In this document: one piece after another, positions 55,646 through 64,000 of the stretch
How the letters are laid out: each line of letters opens with the position of its first letter
Numbering within the stretch: the stretch's first letter is position 1
Origin: Leptospira bandrabouensis
Lineage (GTDB): Bacteria > Spirochaetota > Leptospiria > Leptospirales > Leptospiraceae
Direction of reading: 5' to 3'
DNA length: 64,000 nucleotides
Assembly: GCF_004770905.1 (NCBI RefSeq)
Contig: NZ_RQHT01000014.1
Coordinates: 1,746,001 to 1,810,000, forward strand
Translations under genes and position numbers: made by a program
The notes under the pieces: model-generated
What the model saw: the letters and a program-made list of their open reading frames with translations, nothing else
Database searches by the model: none
Told to the model about the DNA's origin: nothing

Positions 55646-58198
55646 ATGTTGGAATTCACCAAAAGAGCAAAGAGAGTCATCAACGAAATCGCCCAAGATG
55701 AGGCTAAACGTTTAGGCTCCGATTTTATCGGTCCTGAACACATTCTACTTGGGCTTCTCCGGGAGGAGGACTCTGTCGCGATTAAGATTCTTACGAATCT
55801 AAACATCAATTTGAACGAACTCCGTAAAGAAGTCGAAAAAAGAACTCGTGAGGGTTCCGGTGCCTTGTTATTGGATGTAAGCCAAGGACAAGACAAATAC
55901 CAAAAAATGATCGAAGTTTCTAAAGAGGAAGCAAAACGCCTCAAACATAACTATGTTGGAACAGAGCACATTCTATTGGCACTACTTCGAGATAACAATA
56001 ATATTGCGGGCGGATCGTTATCATCGTTCAGCGTAAATTATAACGTCATTAAATCTGAGATTTTACGACTTTTGGGAGCACCACCATCTGGTGCCGTGGG
56101 AGCAGGTGCTACAGGAACACAATCCGGTCCACAAGGCCAAACACAAACAGCAGCACCGAGACAGGAAAAAAGTAAAACTCCTATTTTGGATGAGTTTGCA
56201 CGGGACCTAACCCAACTCGCACGCGAGAAAAAATTAGACCCAGTGATTGGTCGTTCCAAAGAAATCGAAAGAGTCATTCAAATCCTCTCTCGTAAAACTA
56301 AAAACAATCCAGTTCTTGTGGGAGAATCGGGTGTGGGTAAAACAGCCATCGTAGAAGGTCTTGCCCAAGCCGTAATCGACAAGTTAGTTCCCGATTTACT
56401 TTTCGATAAACGAGTGTTATCTCTTGATTTAGCAAGTCTCATTGCAGGAACCAAATACCGAGGTGAGTTTGAAGAACGATTGAAAAAAATCATGAAAGAA
56501 ATCGTTACTTCGCAAAACATCATTATCTTTATTGATGAGTTGCACACTCTGATTGGAGCAGGGGCTGCAGAAGGGGCTGTGGATGCGGCAAACATTCTAA
56601 AACCAGCACTTGCTCGTGGGGAATTACAATGTATTGGTGCTACCACCAATAACGAATACCGTAAATACATCGAAAAAGATTCTGCTTTGGAAAGAAGATT
56701 CCAGATGGTGAAGGTTCTTGAACCTTCCGTGGATGATGCAGTTCTTATCTTGGATGGTTTGAAAAAAGCATACGAAGCTCACCATAAGGTTCGTTATTCG
56801 GAAAAAGCCATTGAACAAGCGGTGAAGTTATCTCACCGTTATATCAACGATCGATTTTTACCAGACAAAGCCATTGATATCATTGATGAGGCTGGTGCAA
56901 AAGCTCGTCTTGCGAATTGCCAACGTCCGAATGAAATCAAAGAGATTGAAGAAGAAATCAAAGCTCTTTCGGTTAAAAAAGAAGATTTGGTTCGTAGCCA
57001 AGAGTATGAAAAAGCAGCGGCCGTTCGGGATGAAGTGAATCGTAAAAAAGGCCAATTGGAAGAAAAAACCAAACAGTGGCAAGAACGAATGGAAGGGTAT
57101 GCTGTTTCTATTGAAGAAGAAGATATACTTTCTGTTGTGAGTCTTTGGACAGGAATTCCATTGAAAAAAATGGAAGAGTCCGAAAACACAAAACTTCTCA
57201 ACTTGGAAGAAGACATCAAGTCACGTATTGTTGGCCAAACCGATGCTATTGAAAAAGTAGCTCGTGCTGTCCGACGTTCACGCACAGGTCTCAAAAGTGA
57301 AAAACGCCCTACAGGATCGTTTATTTTCCTTGGCCCAACAGGTGTAGGAAAAACAGAACTTGCGAAAGCTCTCGCAGAACAACTGTTTGGATCGGAAGAC
57401 AATATGCTCCGAATCGATATGTCGGAATATATGGAACCACATGCAGTATCCCGTCTGATTGGAGCTCCTCCGGGTTACGTAGGATATGATGATGGTGGCC
57501 AACTCACTGAGTTTGTGAGAAGAAAACCATATAGTTTGGTTTTACTCGACGAAATTGAAAAGGCACATCATGACCTTTTCAATATCTTACTCCAAATTAT
57601 GGAAGAAGGGAATTTAACTGACACCAAAGGTCGTAAGGTAAACTTCCGCGATACCATCATCATCATGACTTCGAACATCGCAGCGAAAGAAATTTCTAAA
57701 GGTGGGCGATTGGGGTTTGAAGACTTCGCAGAAGAAAGAGAAACTTACAAAGCAGAACAAGCAAGAGAACAGTTGAAAAAACATTTTAACCCAGAATTCC
57801 TCAATCGTGTGGATGAGGTGGTTTACTTTGCTCCTCTCAAAAAAGAAGAGATTGTAAGTATTGTGGATATTATGTTGAAAGACTTTAACAAACGTTTGAC
57901 TGAAAAGAAGGTGCTTGTAGATCTTTCTCTTCCTGCAAAAGAACATTTTGCAACCATTGGATACGACCAAAACTATGGAGCCCGTCCACTACGACGTGTG
58001 TTCCAAAGAGAATTGGAAGATTATATGGCTGTGCAGTCTTTAAAAGGCGTTTATGATAACCCGACGAAGATTCAGGTAGACTTTGTGGAAGGAAAACTCG
58101 TATATTCGGAAACTCCTTGGTCTGATTACAAGGAAGCTCCGAAAAAAGATGATGGTTCTTCCCCAAGTACTGAGGAAAAAGATTTGGCTCTCGTTTAG
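55646..58198 (+). CDS. clpC: ATP-dependent Clp protease ATPase subunit ClpC
   Basis: This 850-residue AAA+ unfoldase feeds ClpP. The N-domain repeats (1-145, starting [19 protein letters not shown]) are followed by a Gly/Gln-rich linker, AAA1 with GESGVGKTA (about 228) and an [12 protein letters not shown] segment. A short coiled UVR-like middle domain (about 425-475) comes next, then AAA2 with [14 protein letters not shown] (about 561) and [11 protein letters not shown]. It ends with a ClpB-type C-domain. It follows the McsA/McsB-like gene by 60 nt. Confidence 0.96.
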   Translation: MLEFTKRAKRVINEIAQDEAKRLGSDFIGPEHILLGLLREEDSVAIKILTNLNINLNELRKEVEKRTREGSGALLLDVSQGQDKYQKMIEVSKEEAKRLKHNYVGTEHILLALLRDNNNIAGGSLSSFSVNYNVIKSEILRLLGAPPSGAVGAGATGTQSGPQGQTQTAAPRQEKSKTPILDEFARDLTQLAREKKLDPVIGRSKEIERVIQILSRKTKNNPVLVGESGVGKTAIVEGLAQAVIDKLVPDLLFDKRVLSLDLASLIAGTKYRGEFEERLKKIMKEIVTSQNIIIFIDELHTLIGAGAAEGAVDAANILKPALARGELQCIGATTNNEYRKYIEKDSALERRFQMVKVLEPSVDDAVLILDGLKKAYEAHHKVRYSEKAIEQAVKLSHRYINDRFLPDKAIDIIDEAGAKARLANCQRPNEIKEIEEEIKALSVKKEDLVRSQEYEKAAAVRDEVNRKKGQLEEKTKQWQERMEGYAVSIEEEDILSVVSLWTGIPLKKMEESENTKLLNLEEDIKSRIVGQTDAIEKVARAVRRSRTGLKSEKRPTGSFIFLGPTGVGKTELAKALAEQLFGSEDNMLRIDMSEYMEPHAVSRLIGAPPGYVGYDDGGQLTEFVRRKPYSLVLLDEIEKAHHDLFNILLQIMEEGNLTDTKGRKVNFRDTIIIMTSNIAAKEISKGGRLGFEDFAEERETYKAEQAREQLKKHFNPEFLNRVDEVVYFAPLKKEEIVSIVDIMLKDFNKRLTEKKVLVDLSLPAKEHFATIGYDQNYGARPLRRVFQRELEDYMAVQSLKGVYDNPTKIQVDFVEGKLVYSETPWSDYKEAPKKDDGSSPSTEEKDLALV

Positions 58199-58224
58199 AG
58201 AGCCTTTCGGACAGGCGAACGGAA

Positions 58225-58659
58225 ATGGCTATCCTCATTCCCCTCGTCTTTCTGTTTTCTTATTTTTTTATTCGCAAGATTTGGTTCCAACTCCGAAAAA
58301 TTCGAACCGTTGGAACCATCGAGCGGATTGAACTCGGTTATATTCGTCCTAACTTAATTCTCCCCGAAGTCAAAGTTTACTATAAATACTACTTTCAATC
58401 GGGATTGTATTTTGGATCTGGTTATCTCAATCTCTCCGATTTTCTCACCAATCAGGAATTTCACCTCCATTTGGGACCTGGTGAAAATCCAATTTTATAT
58501 ACCGAAGATTCAGAAATCATCACGGAAGAACATATTGAACATTACTTGCTTTCCAAGGGGGGCAGTGTTTTCCTATACCTGGACCCCATCGAACCTTACC
58601 ATTCCAGGATTGATTCGGTTAATTTGAACTCCATTACAGTTCCCTCGGACCTTTTATGA
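58225..58659 (+). CDS. Small membrane-anchored protein of unknown function
   Basis: This 144-residue protein has one N-terminal helix (1-18) and a basic patch, then a beta-rich domain (about 30-144). The pattern LILPEVKVYYKYYFQSGLYF resembles DUF3592-type proteins, weakly. It starts 26 nt after clpC and is coupled by an ATGA overlap to the TPR gene that follows. Confidence 0.6.
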   Translation: MAILIPLVFLFSYFFIRKIWFQLRKIRTVGTIERIELGYIRPNLILPEVKVYYKYYFQSGLYFGSGYLNLSDFLTNQEFHLHLGPGENPILYTEDSEIITEEHIEHYLLSKGGSVFLYLDPIEPYHSRIDSVNLNSITVPSDLL

Positions 58660-59435
58660 AACATTTGATTTATACTTTTGCCGTTTTTTGTCTTCTCGTC
58701 ACTTCCCTCCATTCTCAAGAAAAAGAACAAGTTGGTTCTGCTTACTTTCAAGCTGTGGATGAATACAAAGTAAAAAACTATAACAAGTCTATTGAGCTTG
58801 TAAAAAGTCTACTAGCCGATGGAAAATCTTCCTACGAATTTTATGCTTTACTTGCATTTAACTATGATAAGTTGAACGACTTTGAAAATTCTTATAAAAA
58901 CATGTTGGAAGCAAGAAAACGCAAACCTGACGATGAAGACCTATTGCAAGCAAGTCTTGCGATTTTAACTCGCCACAAAAAATGGAAACCTGCCATTGAA
59001 CTGGCAGAAAAAACCATCCCTTTATACCCACAAAATCCTGAAGTAAGATATTTTTATGCACTGGCACTTTCCGAAAAAGGTGCTTCCAAAACTGCGCTTT
59101 CTCAAATTGAAAAAGCTAAAGCAGGAAGTCCTAATGATTTTCGAATGTTGGAGTTGGAAGGGAAAATTTATTATAATCTAAAAAATTATGACAAAGCAGA
59201 CGTTAGTTTAAGATGGGCATCTTCTTTAAATCAAAATTCTGCTGAAATTTGGAACAATTTGGCTCTCGTACAAGAATCATTATACAAATCAAATAAAAAA
59301 TTGGGAAAAAAATCTCAGGCAAACACTTATTTGGCAGAAGCTAAGGATTGTATCCGAAAAGCTTCTGATTTAAATGGCGAAAGTAATACAATCAAAGAAA
59401 ATTCTAAACGGATTGTAGCACTGAACGACTTGTGA
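58656..59435 (+). CDS. Secreted TPR protein
   Basis: This 259-residue protein has a signal peptide (1-20, [13 protein letters not shown]) and about five TPR units. Examples are [20 protein letters not shown] and [20 protein letters not shown]. It is likely periplasmic and acts as a binding scaffold. It is coupled to both neighbours by 4-nt overlaps (ATGA upstream, GTGA with mtaB). Confidence 0.8.
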   Translation: MKHLIYTFAVFCLLVTSLHSQEKEQVGSAYFQAVDEYKVKNYNKSIELVKSLLADGKSSYEFYALLAFNYDKLNDFENSYKNMLEARKRKPDDEDLLQASLAILTRHKKWKPAIELAEKTIPLYPQNPEVRYFYALALSEKGASKTALSQIEKAKAGSPNDFRMLELEGKIYYNLKNYDKADVSLRWASSLNQNSAEIWNNLALVQESLYKSNKKLGKKSQANTYLAEAKDCIRKASDLNGESNTIKENSKRIVALNDL

Positions 59436-60721
59436 AAATTAAGTTCCATACACTTGGCTGTCGGTTGAATTTTTTTGAAACCGATGGTATGTACTCTGTA
59501 TTAAAAGATAAAGGTTTTTCTTTGGCGGAAGCCCAGGAAGAGGCGCAGTATATAGTTGTAAATACTTGTACGGTGACCAATAAAGCTGATGTAAAAAACA
59601 GAAACATCATTCGCAATGCCATCCGCACAAACCCTGGTGCGAAAGTTTATGTGACAGGTTGTTATGCGGAAACTGACAAAGAAATTTTACTCAATATCCC
59701 TGGTGTATTTGGTGTATTCGGTAATACCGAAAAAAGTTCTCTTCCTTATAAAATTTTAGAAGACTTTGAAGGAAAAGAAGTTTATCCAACAAAAACTCTG
59801 GATCGATTTTCTTATTCAGACGTACTTCCAGAAGGTCACACTCGTGCGTACTTAAAAATACAGGATGGATGTAATCGGAAATGTTCCTATTGTAAAATTC
59901 CTGCCGCTCGTGGTCTCGGTGTCAGTAGAAATTATAACGATATTTTAGATCAAGTTAGATACCTGCAAGACAATGGAGTTGGTGAAATTCAGTTAACGGG
60001 TGTTAATTTAGGCTGGTATCGATTAGAAAATGGTGAAAAAGGTTTTTTAAATCTTTTGGAAGATATTTTAAAGGTCTTAGAATACTCCCGGATCCGCCTT
60101 TCTTCGATTGAGCCGCCAGACGTAGGATCTGGTTTACTGGATTTGATGAAACATCCAAGGTTTTGTAAATTTTTGCACGTCCCCATCCAAAGTGGAAGCC
60201 GTAAGGTATTAAAAGATATGCGAAGGACCTACCATCCGGATGCATTTCGAACAAGAATTGAACTAGCAAAAGAGAAACTGCCTGGTTTATTTCTTGGAAC
60301 TGATGTCATTGTGGGATTTCCTTCCGAAACAGAGGTTGAGTTTTCTGAAACCAAGCAATTGTTAGTGGAACTTGGATTTGCAAAATTACACGTATTTCCT
60401 TATTCTGTTCGAAAGGGAACTTCGGCTGAGTCCTTTGGAGATCCCATCCCAGGTGATGAAAAAAAACGCAGAGTGTTAGATTTGATGTCTCTCAGTTCGG
60501 AATTGCACACGAAGTATGCAGAGACTGTGATTGGAAAATCATACGAAGCCATACTTGAGAGTGATGGTCGGTTTGTGACTGACAATTATTTAAAAGGTAG
60601 AATCGCAGATCCTATCAGATTTGATACCTTACAAACGGGACAATTCGTAGATGTTAGGTGCTTGGAATATAAACCCGCAAAAGATAAAGAGGGTGAGTTT
60701 ATTTTTGGATTGGCACTATAA
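59432..60721 (+). CDS. mtaB: tRNA t6A37 methylthiotransferase
   Basis: This radical-SAM enzyme adds a methylthio group to t6A at position 37 of tRNA. The N-terminal Fe-S cluster domain has [19 protein letters not shown] and GCYAE. The radical-SAM cluster is CNRKCSYC (about 149-156), and a TRAM-like domain closes the protein. At 429 residues it matches MtaB rather than MiaB. The start is GTG overlapping the previous stop. Confidence 0.93.
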   Translation: MKIKFHTLGCRLNFFETDGMYSVLKDKGFSLAEAQEEAQYIVVNTCTVTNKADVKNRNIIRNAIRTNPGAKVYVTGCYAETDKEILLNIPGVFGVFGNTEKSSLPYKILEDFEGKEVYPTKTLDRFSYSDVLPEGHTRAYLKIQDGCNRKCSYCKIPAARGLGVSRNYNDILDQVRYLQDNGVGEIQLTGVNLGWYRLENGEKGFLNLLEDILKVLEYSRIRLSSIEPPDVGSGLLDLMKHPRFCKFLHVPIQSGSRKVLKDMRRTYHPDAFRTRIELAKEKLPGLFLGTDVIVGFPSETEVEFSETKQLLVELGFAKLHVFPYSVRKGTSAESFGDPIPGDEKKRRVLDLMSLSSELHTKYAETVIGKSYEAILESDGRFVTDNYLKGRIADPIRFDTLQTGQFVDVRCLEYKPAKDKEGEFIFGLAL

Positions 60722-60776
60722 AATCCATTAGAAAAAGAATTTCCAAAAACAATCAATTGGTTACGATAAGGTCAAC

Positions 60777-61547
60777 ATGGATCGTAAAAAGCTATATATT
60801 CTTGGTTTTATCGTTGTAATCGTTCTAATCCTTACTTCTGTTTGGTTCTTTCGAAATTCACAATCTAACCGATTAGGAATTGAAAGAGGTTCGTTAGTGG
60901 AAGCGGTATATGCCCTCGGCACTGTAAAACCGGTAGATAGTTTTATTTTAAAATTTGGAATTGCAGCTTCGGTTCGAGAAATTTTTGTAGAAGAGGGCCA
61001 AACTGTAACAAAAGACCAGGCTCTACTTGTCAATGATTCAGGAATTACTTTTCGATCTCCTTTCAACGGCACCTTAACTAAGTTAAATGTCGCAAAAAAT
61101 GAAACCGCAATGCCCGGCCTCCCGATTTTAGAAATCCAAAACTTAAAAGAAGTTTATATTTCCGTTTCTTTAGATCAAGAATCTGCCTTACGTGTCAAAC
61201 CAGGACAACTAGCCCAACTAAGTTTTGAATCCATACGAGGAAATGTTTATAAAGGAAAGGTTGAAAGGATTTATCCTTCTAACGGACAATTTTTAGTTCG
61301 GATCGAACCAAATGAACTTCCGCAAGGAATTTTACCGGATATGACAACCGATGTTGCCATCGAAGTTTCCTCCAAAGAAAATGTAATCTTAGTTCCGTTA
61401 GTTGCTGTAGACCGAGGAAAAATTACTCGGTTTCGAGATGGGAAACGAGAAAAAATTGAAATACGTATTGGAGCCATCAATTCAGAATATGGAGAGTTGG
61501 TTCAGGGAGATTTGAAAGAAGGCGACGAAGTTTTGGTAAAAAACTGA
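60777..61547 (+). CDS. Efflux periplasmic adaptor (HlyD/MacA family)
   Basis: This 256-residue adaptor has an N-terminal helix (about 8-24), then a lipoyl-like half (GSLVEAVYALGTVKPVDSF) and a second half (DSGITFRSPFNGTLTKLNVA). A beta-barrel follows, with PGQLAQLSFE. The long coiled-coil hairpin found in MacA is missing, so it is a short form. It is adjacent (1 nt) to the permease, forming an adaptor-permease-ATPase set. The exported substrate is unknown. Confidence 0.85.
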   Translation: MDRKKLYILGFIVVIVLILTSVWFFRNSQSNRLGIERGSLVEAVYALGTVKPVDSFILKFGIAASVREIFVEEGQTVTKDQALLVNDSGITFRSPFNGTLTKLNVAKNETAMPGLPILEIQNLKEVYISVSLDQESALRVKPGQLAQLSFESIRGNVYKGKVERIYPSNGQFLVRIEPNELPQGILPDMTTDVAIEVSSKENVILVPLVAVDRGKITRFRDGKREKIEIRIGAINSEYGELVQGDLKEGDEVLVKN

Positions 61548-61548
61548 T

Positions 61549-62802
61549 ATGTTGTTTCTTGCCATAAGACAGATCCTTTCAAGACCACAACAATCCATTC
61601 TTACATTGATTGGGATCGTACTTGGAACCGCAGGTTATATTGTTTTCTCGGGTATAATGTTGGGGTTCCAAGCTGTCATTACAGATCAATTGGTGAACTC
61701 TGATGGACAAATCAAAATTTCGCCTAAGGATGAACTCATTACAGAACGAACCTTTGAGGATGTATTTTTTCAAGGGAAAGCCGTACGTTGGTTATCACCA
61801 CCTTCCGGCAGAACCGACAATTCTCGGTTAACTAATGTTCTTGGTTGGATGGATAAATTATCCAACGATCATAGAGTTATTTCTTTTGCACCACAGCTAA
61901 CCAAAGAAGTTATATTTGTAAATGGGAAAGCAACAGCTCCGGCAAGATTTGTTGGAGTTGATCCGTCGATCCAACCTAAGGTAACTAACATAAGTGATTA
62001 TATAGTAGAGGGAAAAATTTCTGATTTATCTAGAGGGACATCTCTTGCTATTATGGGTGAAGGTGTTCTGAATAAACTTGGTGCAAAAATTGGTGATACC
62101 ATTTCCGTCTACATCCCGGGAACTGAATTGATTCCGTTAAAAGTGGTTGGTATTTTAAGTACGGGGAATCGTTTGGTCGATGAAGTTACAGTTTATTCGT
62201 CGTTATCCACTGTCCAAAGTGTAACAAAATCAAGTGGAGAAATATCGCAAATTATTGTTAAGATAAAGGATATTCGCGCTGCCGCAGACATTGCTGCTGA
62301 TTTTCGATACTTTAGCAAGGATAAGGTGGAAAGTTGGGATGAAGTAAATGCTAGTATCCTTCAGGTATTTAAAACGCAGGATATTGTAAGAAACTCAACA
62401 ACATTTACAATCATTCTCGTTGTAGCTTTTGGAATTTATAATATTTTAAATATGGTTGTGAACCAAAAGAAAAAGGAAGTTGCCATCCTACGTTCTATTG
62501 GGTTCGACGAAAAAGATACAATCCAACTTTTTATATTCCAAGGATTGTTTTTAGGAACACTTGGTGCTGTCATTGGGATATTTGTTGGAATCTTAGGGTG
62601 TTATTACATAGACGGAATTCCCATTGGAGATCCGAAACAAAATTCCAAAGCTTTAATGAAAACAATGATGATTTCTTGGGACTGGATGATTTATGTAAAA
62701 GGTTTTTCCATCGCTGTTCTTAGTGCATCGATTGCGAGTTATATTCCTGCACGTATGGCAAGCCGTCTTTCTCCTGTAGATATTATCCGAGGGGCAACTT
62801 AA
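61549..62802 (+). CDS. ABC transporter permease (MacB/FtsX type)
   Basis: This 417-residue permease has an N-terminal helix (about 16-40), a periplasmic domain (about 45-275) and three C-terminal helices (about 285-405). It has the FtsX-family end YIPARMASRLSPVDIIRGA. No ATPase is fused. The ATPase is encoded directly after it with no gap. It is similar in layout to the Lol-type pair at 52764 but clearly distinct in sequence, and here it is preceded by an adaptor. Confidence 0.88.
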   Translation: MLFLAIRQILSRPQQSILTLIGIVLGTAGYIVFSGIMLGFQAVITDQLVNSDGQIKISPKDELITERTFEDVFFQGKAVRWLSPPSGRTDNSRLTNVLGWMDKLSNDHRVISFAPQLTKEVIFVNGKATAPARFVGVDPSIQPKVTNISDYIVEGKISDLSRGTSLAIMGEGVLNKLGAKIGDTISVYIPGTELIPLKVVGILSTGNRLVDEVTVYSSLSTVQSVTKSSGEISQIIVKIKDIRAAADIAADFRYFSKDKVESWDEVNASILQVFKTQDIVRNSTTFTIILVVAFGIYNILNMVVNQKKKEVAILRSIGFDEKDTIQLFIFQGLFLGTLGAVIGIFVGILGCYYIDGIPIGDPKQNSKALMKTMMISWDWMIYVKGFSIAVLSASIASYIPARMASRLSPVDIIRGAT

Positions 62803-63471
62803 ATGTTAGGAATTGAAGCCAAACATATTTTTAAATCCTTTGGAGAACCACCGCAAGAAGTATTAAAAGATGTTTCCTTAGAAATTGATGTTGGTGATTT
62901 TGTGGCTCTTACTGGAAAGTCGGGTTCCGGTAAGTCTACTTTACTTTATATTATAAGTGGTTTGGACAATCCAACGAGTGGAGATGTCAAACTGAATGGA
63001 AGTTCCCTTCTCGGAATGGGAAGCCAAGAAATTCATGCCCTAAGAAATTTATCGATAGGATTTGTTTTTCAGTTTCACTACTTACTTCCTGAACTTACTG
63101 GTCTAGAGAACATAACTATGCCTGCTAGAAAAACAGGATCACATAAAGTCACGGAAGAGTATGCCTTGCATTTAATGGAAAGTTTTTCTGTTTTACATTG
63201 TAAAGATAAGTTCCCAAGTCAGATGTCAGGTGGAGAAGGACAAAGAGTTGCCATTGCACGTGCCCTTGTCCAAAAACCAAAATTTCTTTTTGCAGATGAA
63301 CCAACTGGTAATTTAGATACTGCTAACGGTGATAAGGTGATGGAGATATTCAAACGTATCAACAATGAGGATGGCACTACGATTCTTTTTGTGACACATG
63401 ATCCTGATTATGCTGGCCTTGCGAGTCGCAGAGTCCATATGATTGATGGGAAAATTGCAGAAATTTCCTAG
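62803..63471 (+). CDS. ABC transporter ATP-binding protein (MacB/LolD type)
   Basis: This 222-residue ATPase has Walker A GKSGSGKST (about 38-46), the signature MSGGEGQRVAIARAL (about 140-154) and Walker [13 protein letters not shown], with the switch His in FVTHD. It starts immediately after the permease stop. It should power the adaptor/permease export system. Confidence 0.92.
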   Translation: MLGIEAKHIFKSFGEPPQEVLKDVSLEIDVGDFVALTGKSGSGKSTLLYIISGLDNPTSGDVKLNGSSLLGMGSQEIHALRNLSIGFVFQFHYLLPELTGLENITMPARKTGSHKVTEEYALHLMESFSVLHCKDKFPSQMSGGEGQRVAIARALVQKPKFLFADEPTGNLDTANGDKVMEIFKRINNEDGTTILFVTHDPDYAGLASRRVHMIDGKIAEIS

Positions 63472-63567
63472 AAATTCTGTTATATTGTCTTAAAACCGAT
63501 TCTATAGCAGATATTTTCCAAAAAAATTAATGAATTCGAGAGTTCATAACCGACCTTGGCATAAGAT

Positions 63568-64000
63568 ATGTTTGAACACTTTGAAACTGACGCCATCCGC
63601 ATCCAAACCAAACGAACTGGGGAAAAGGAACATTCCACCCCGCTATTTTTAACTTCCAGTTTTGTTTTTGATGATGCGGAACATGCAAGGGCACTCTTTG
63701 CAGAAGAAGTCACTGGCAACCAATACACTCGATTTTCCAATCCCAATACTACTGAACTAATCGATAAACTTTGTTCTTTGGAGCATACGGAAGATGGAAT
63801 TGCGACTGCATCTGGAATGTCTGCTGTTTTTACCTCTGTGTTTGGACTAGTGAAATCTGGAGATCATATTGTATCGGCACGTGCAATATTCGGATCTACT
63901 CATCAAATATTTGCAAATATACTTCCACGATTTGGGGTCACCACTACTTATGTTGACATCAACAAACCAGAGTTATGGGAAGAAGCATTTAAAGAAAATA
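63568..64000 (+). CDS. PLP-dependent trans-sulfuration enzyme, MetZ/MetB type, N-terminal part
   Basis: The first 144 codons are visible and the gene continues past the right edge. The start ETDAIRIQTKRTGEKEHSTP, the segment YTRFSNPNTTELIDKLCSLE and the cofactor-binding ATASGMSAVF are typical of the Cys/Met metabolism PLP family. The best fit is O-succinylhomoserine sulfhydrylase (MetZ). Cystathionine gamma-synthase is possible too. The PLP lysine lies outside the window. No SAM riboswitch or other leader is visible in the 96 bp upstream. Confidence 0.85.
   Translation, partial: MFEHFETDAIRIQTKRTGEKEHSTPLFLTSSFVFDDAEHARALFAEEVTGNQYTRFSNPNTTELIDKLCSLEHTEDGIATASGMSAVFTSVFGLVKSGDHIVSARAIFGSTHQIFANILPRFGVTTTYVDINKPELWEEAFKEN

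Noticed and set aside
56839..57402. 187-residue minus-strand frame inside clpC
   Set aside because: It is antisense to the AAA+ region of clpC. The Ser/Phe-rich translation is typical of a shadow frame.
63472..63567. Possible SAM-type riboswitch before the MetZ-like gene
   Set aside because: The 96-bp leader is too short and lacks the conserved helices. I see no riboswitch there.
1..64000. tRNA, rRNA, CRISPR array, transposase or phage genes
   Set aside because: I looked through all gaps and found no cloverleaf-like sequence, regular spaced repeats or mobile-element proteins.

Overview
The window is chromosomal DNA of a spirochete, most likely a Leptospira species. The evidence is moderate-to-low GC, spirochete-style lipoproteins, many leptospiral proteins of unknown function, a run of housekeeping genes in leptospiral style, and frequent TTG/GTG starts with ATGA-type overlaps. 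I could not search databases, so the species is not resolved. No tRNA, rRNA, CRISPR array, prophage or insertion sequence is visible.

Layout. 1-2491 (minus): trehalose metabolism, with a GH15 glycosidase cut by the window edge and a fused OtsA-OtsB enzyme. 2968-6006 (minus): a gluconate-2-dehydrogenase-subunit-3-like protein, a GMC oxidoreductase and a TetR regulator. The same near-palindromic operator lies upstream of the enzyme pair and upstream of the regulator. 6472-15816 (plus): a translation/envelope/isoprenoid block, DUF4321-rpsB-tsf-pyrH-frr-uppS-cdsA-dxr-rseP-proS. 16010-22860 (plus): trpB-trpA, a CHASE2 adenylate cyclase, dxs and a TPR protein. With dxr and uppS, dxs gives much of the MEP/undecaprenyl route in one window. 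22857-30077: mixed-strand small genes, a GliT-like FAD disulfide enzyme, an 845-residue cyclic-nucleotide-binding protein, aroA and a lone GHKL ATPase. 30335-35257: a membrane AraC regulator, a small secreted protein, an HEYTH metalloprotease-like protein and a GAF-PAS-HisKA_2 histidine kinase.

35381-41364 (plus): cmk-rpsA-TPR-hisG-rpmF-plsX-fabG. 41492-46124 (minus) is a three-gene block sitting between fabG and acpP: a tandem PII-like protein translationally coupled to a duplicated DUF1538 membrane protein, plus a rhodanese-like lipoprotein. 46504-50678 (plus): acpP-rnc-nudix-aroB-mscS-MORN-like. 50692-52703 (minus): two membrane proteins of unknown function. 52764-58198 (plus): a Lol-type ABC permease and ATPase, then a protein joining a McsA-like zinc knuckle to a shortened McsB-like kinase domain, then clpC. 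58225-64000 (plus): a membrane protein, a TPR protein, mtaB, an adaptor/permease/ATPase efflux trio and the start of a MetZ/MetB-type PLP enzyme.

The most unusual items are the McsA-McsB-like fusion beside clpC, the DUF1538 plus triple PII-like pair, the TetR/GMC regulon with two matching operators, and a 14-bp hairpin containing the start codon of the FAD enzyme. Several clear intrinsic terminators and GC-rich dispersed elements lie in the intergenic gaps.
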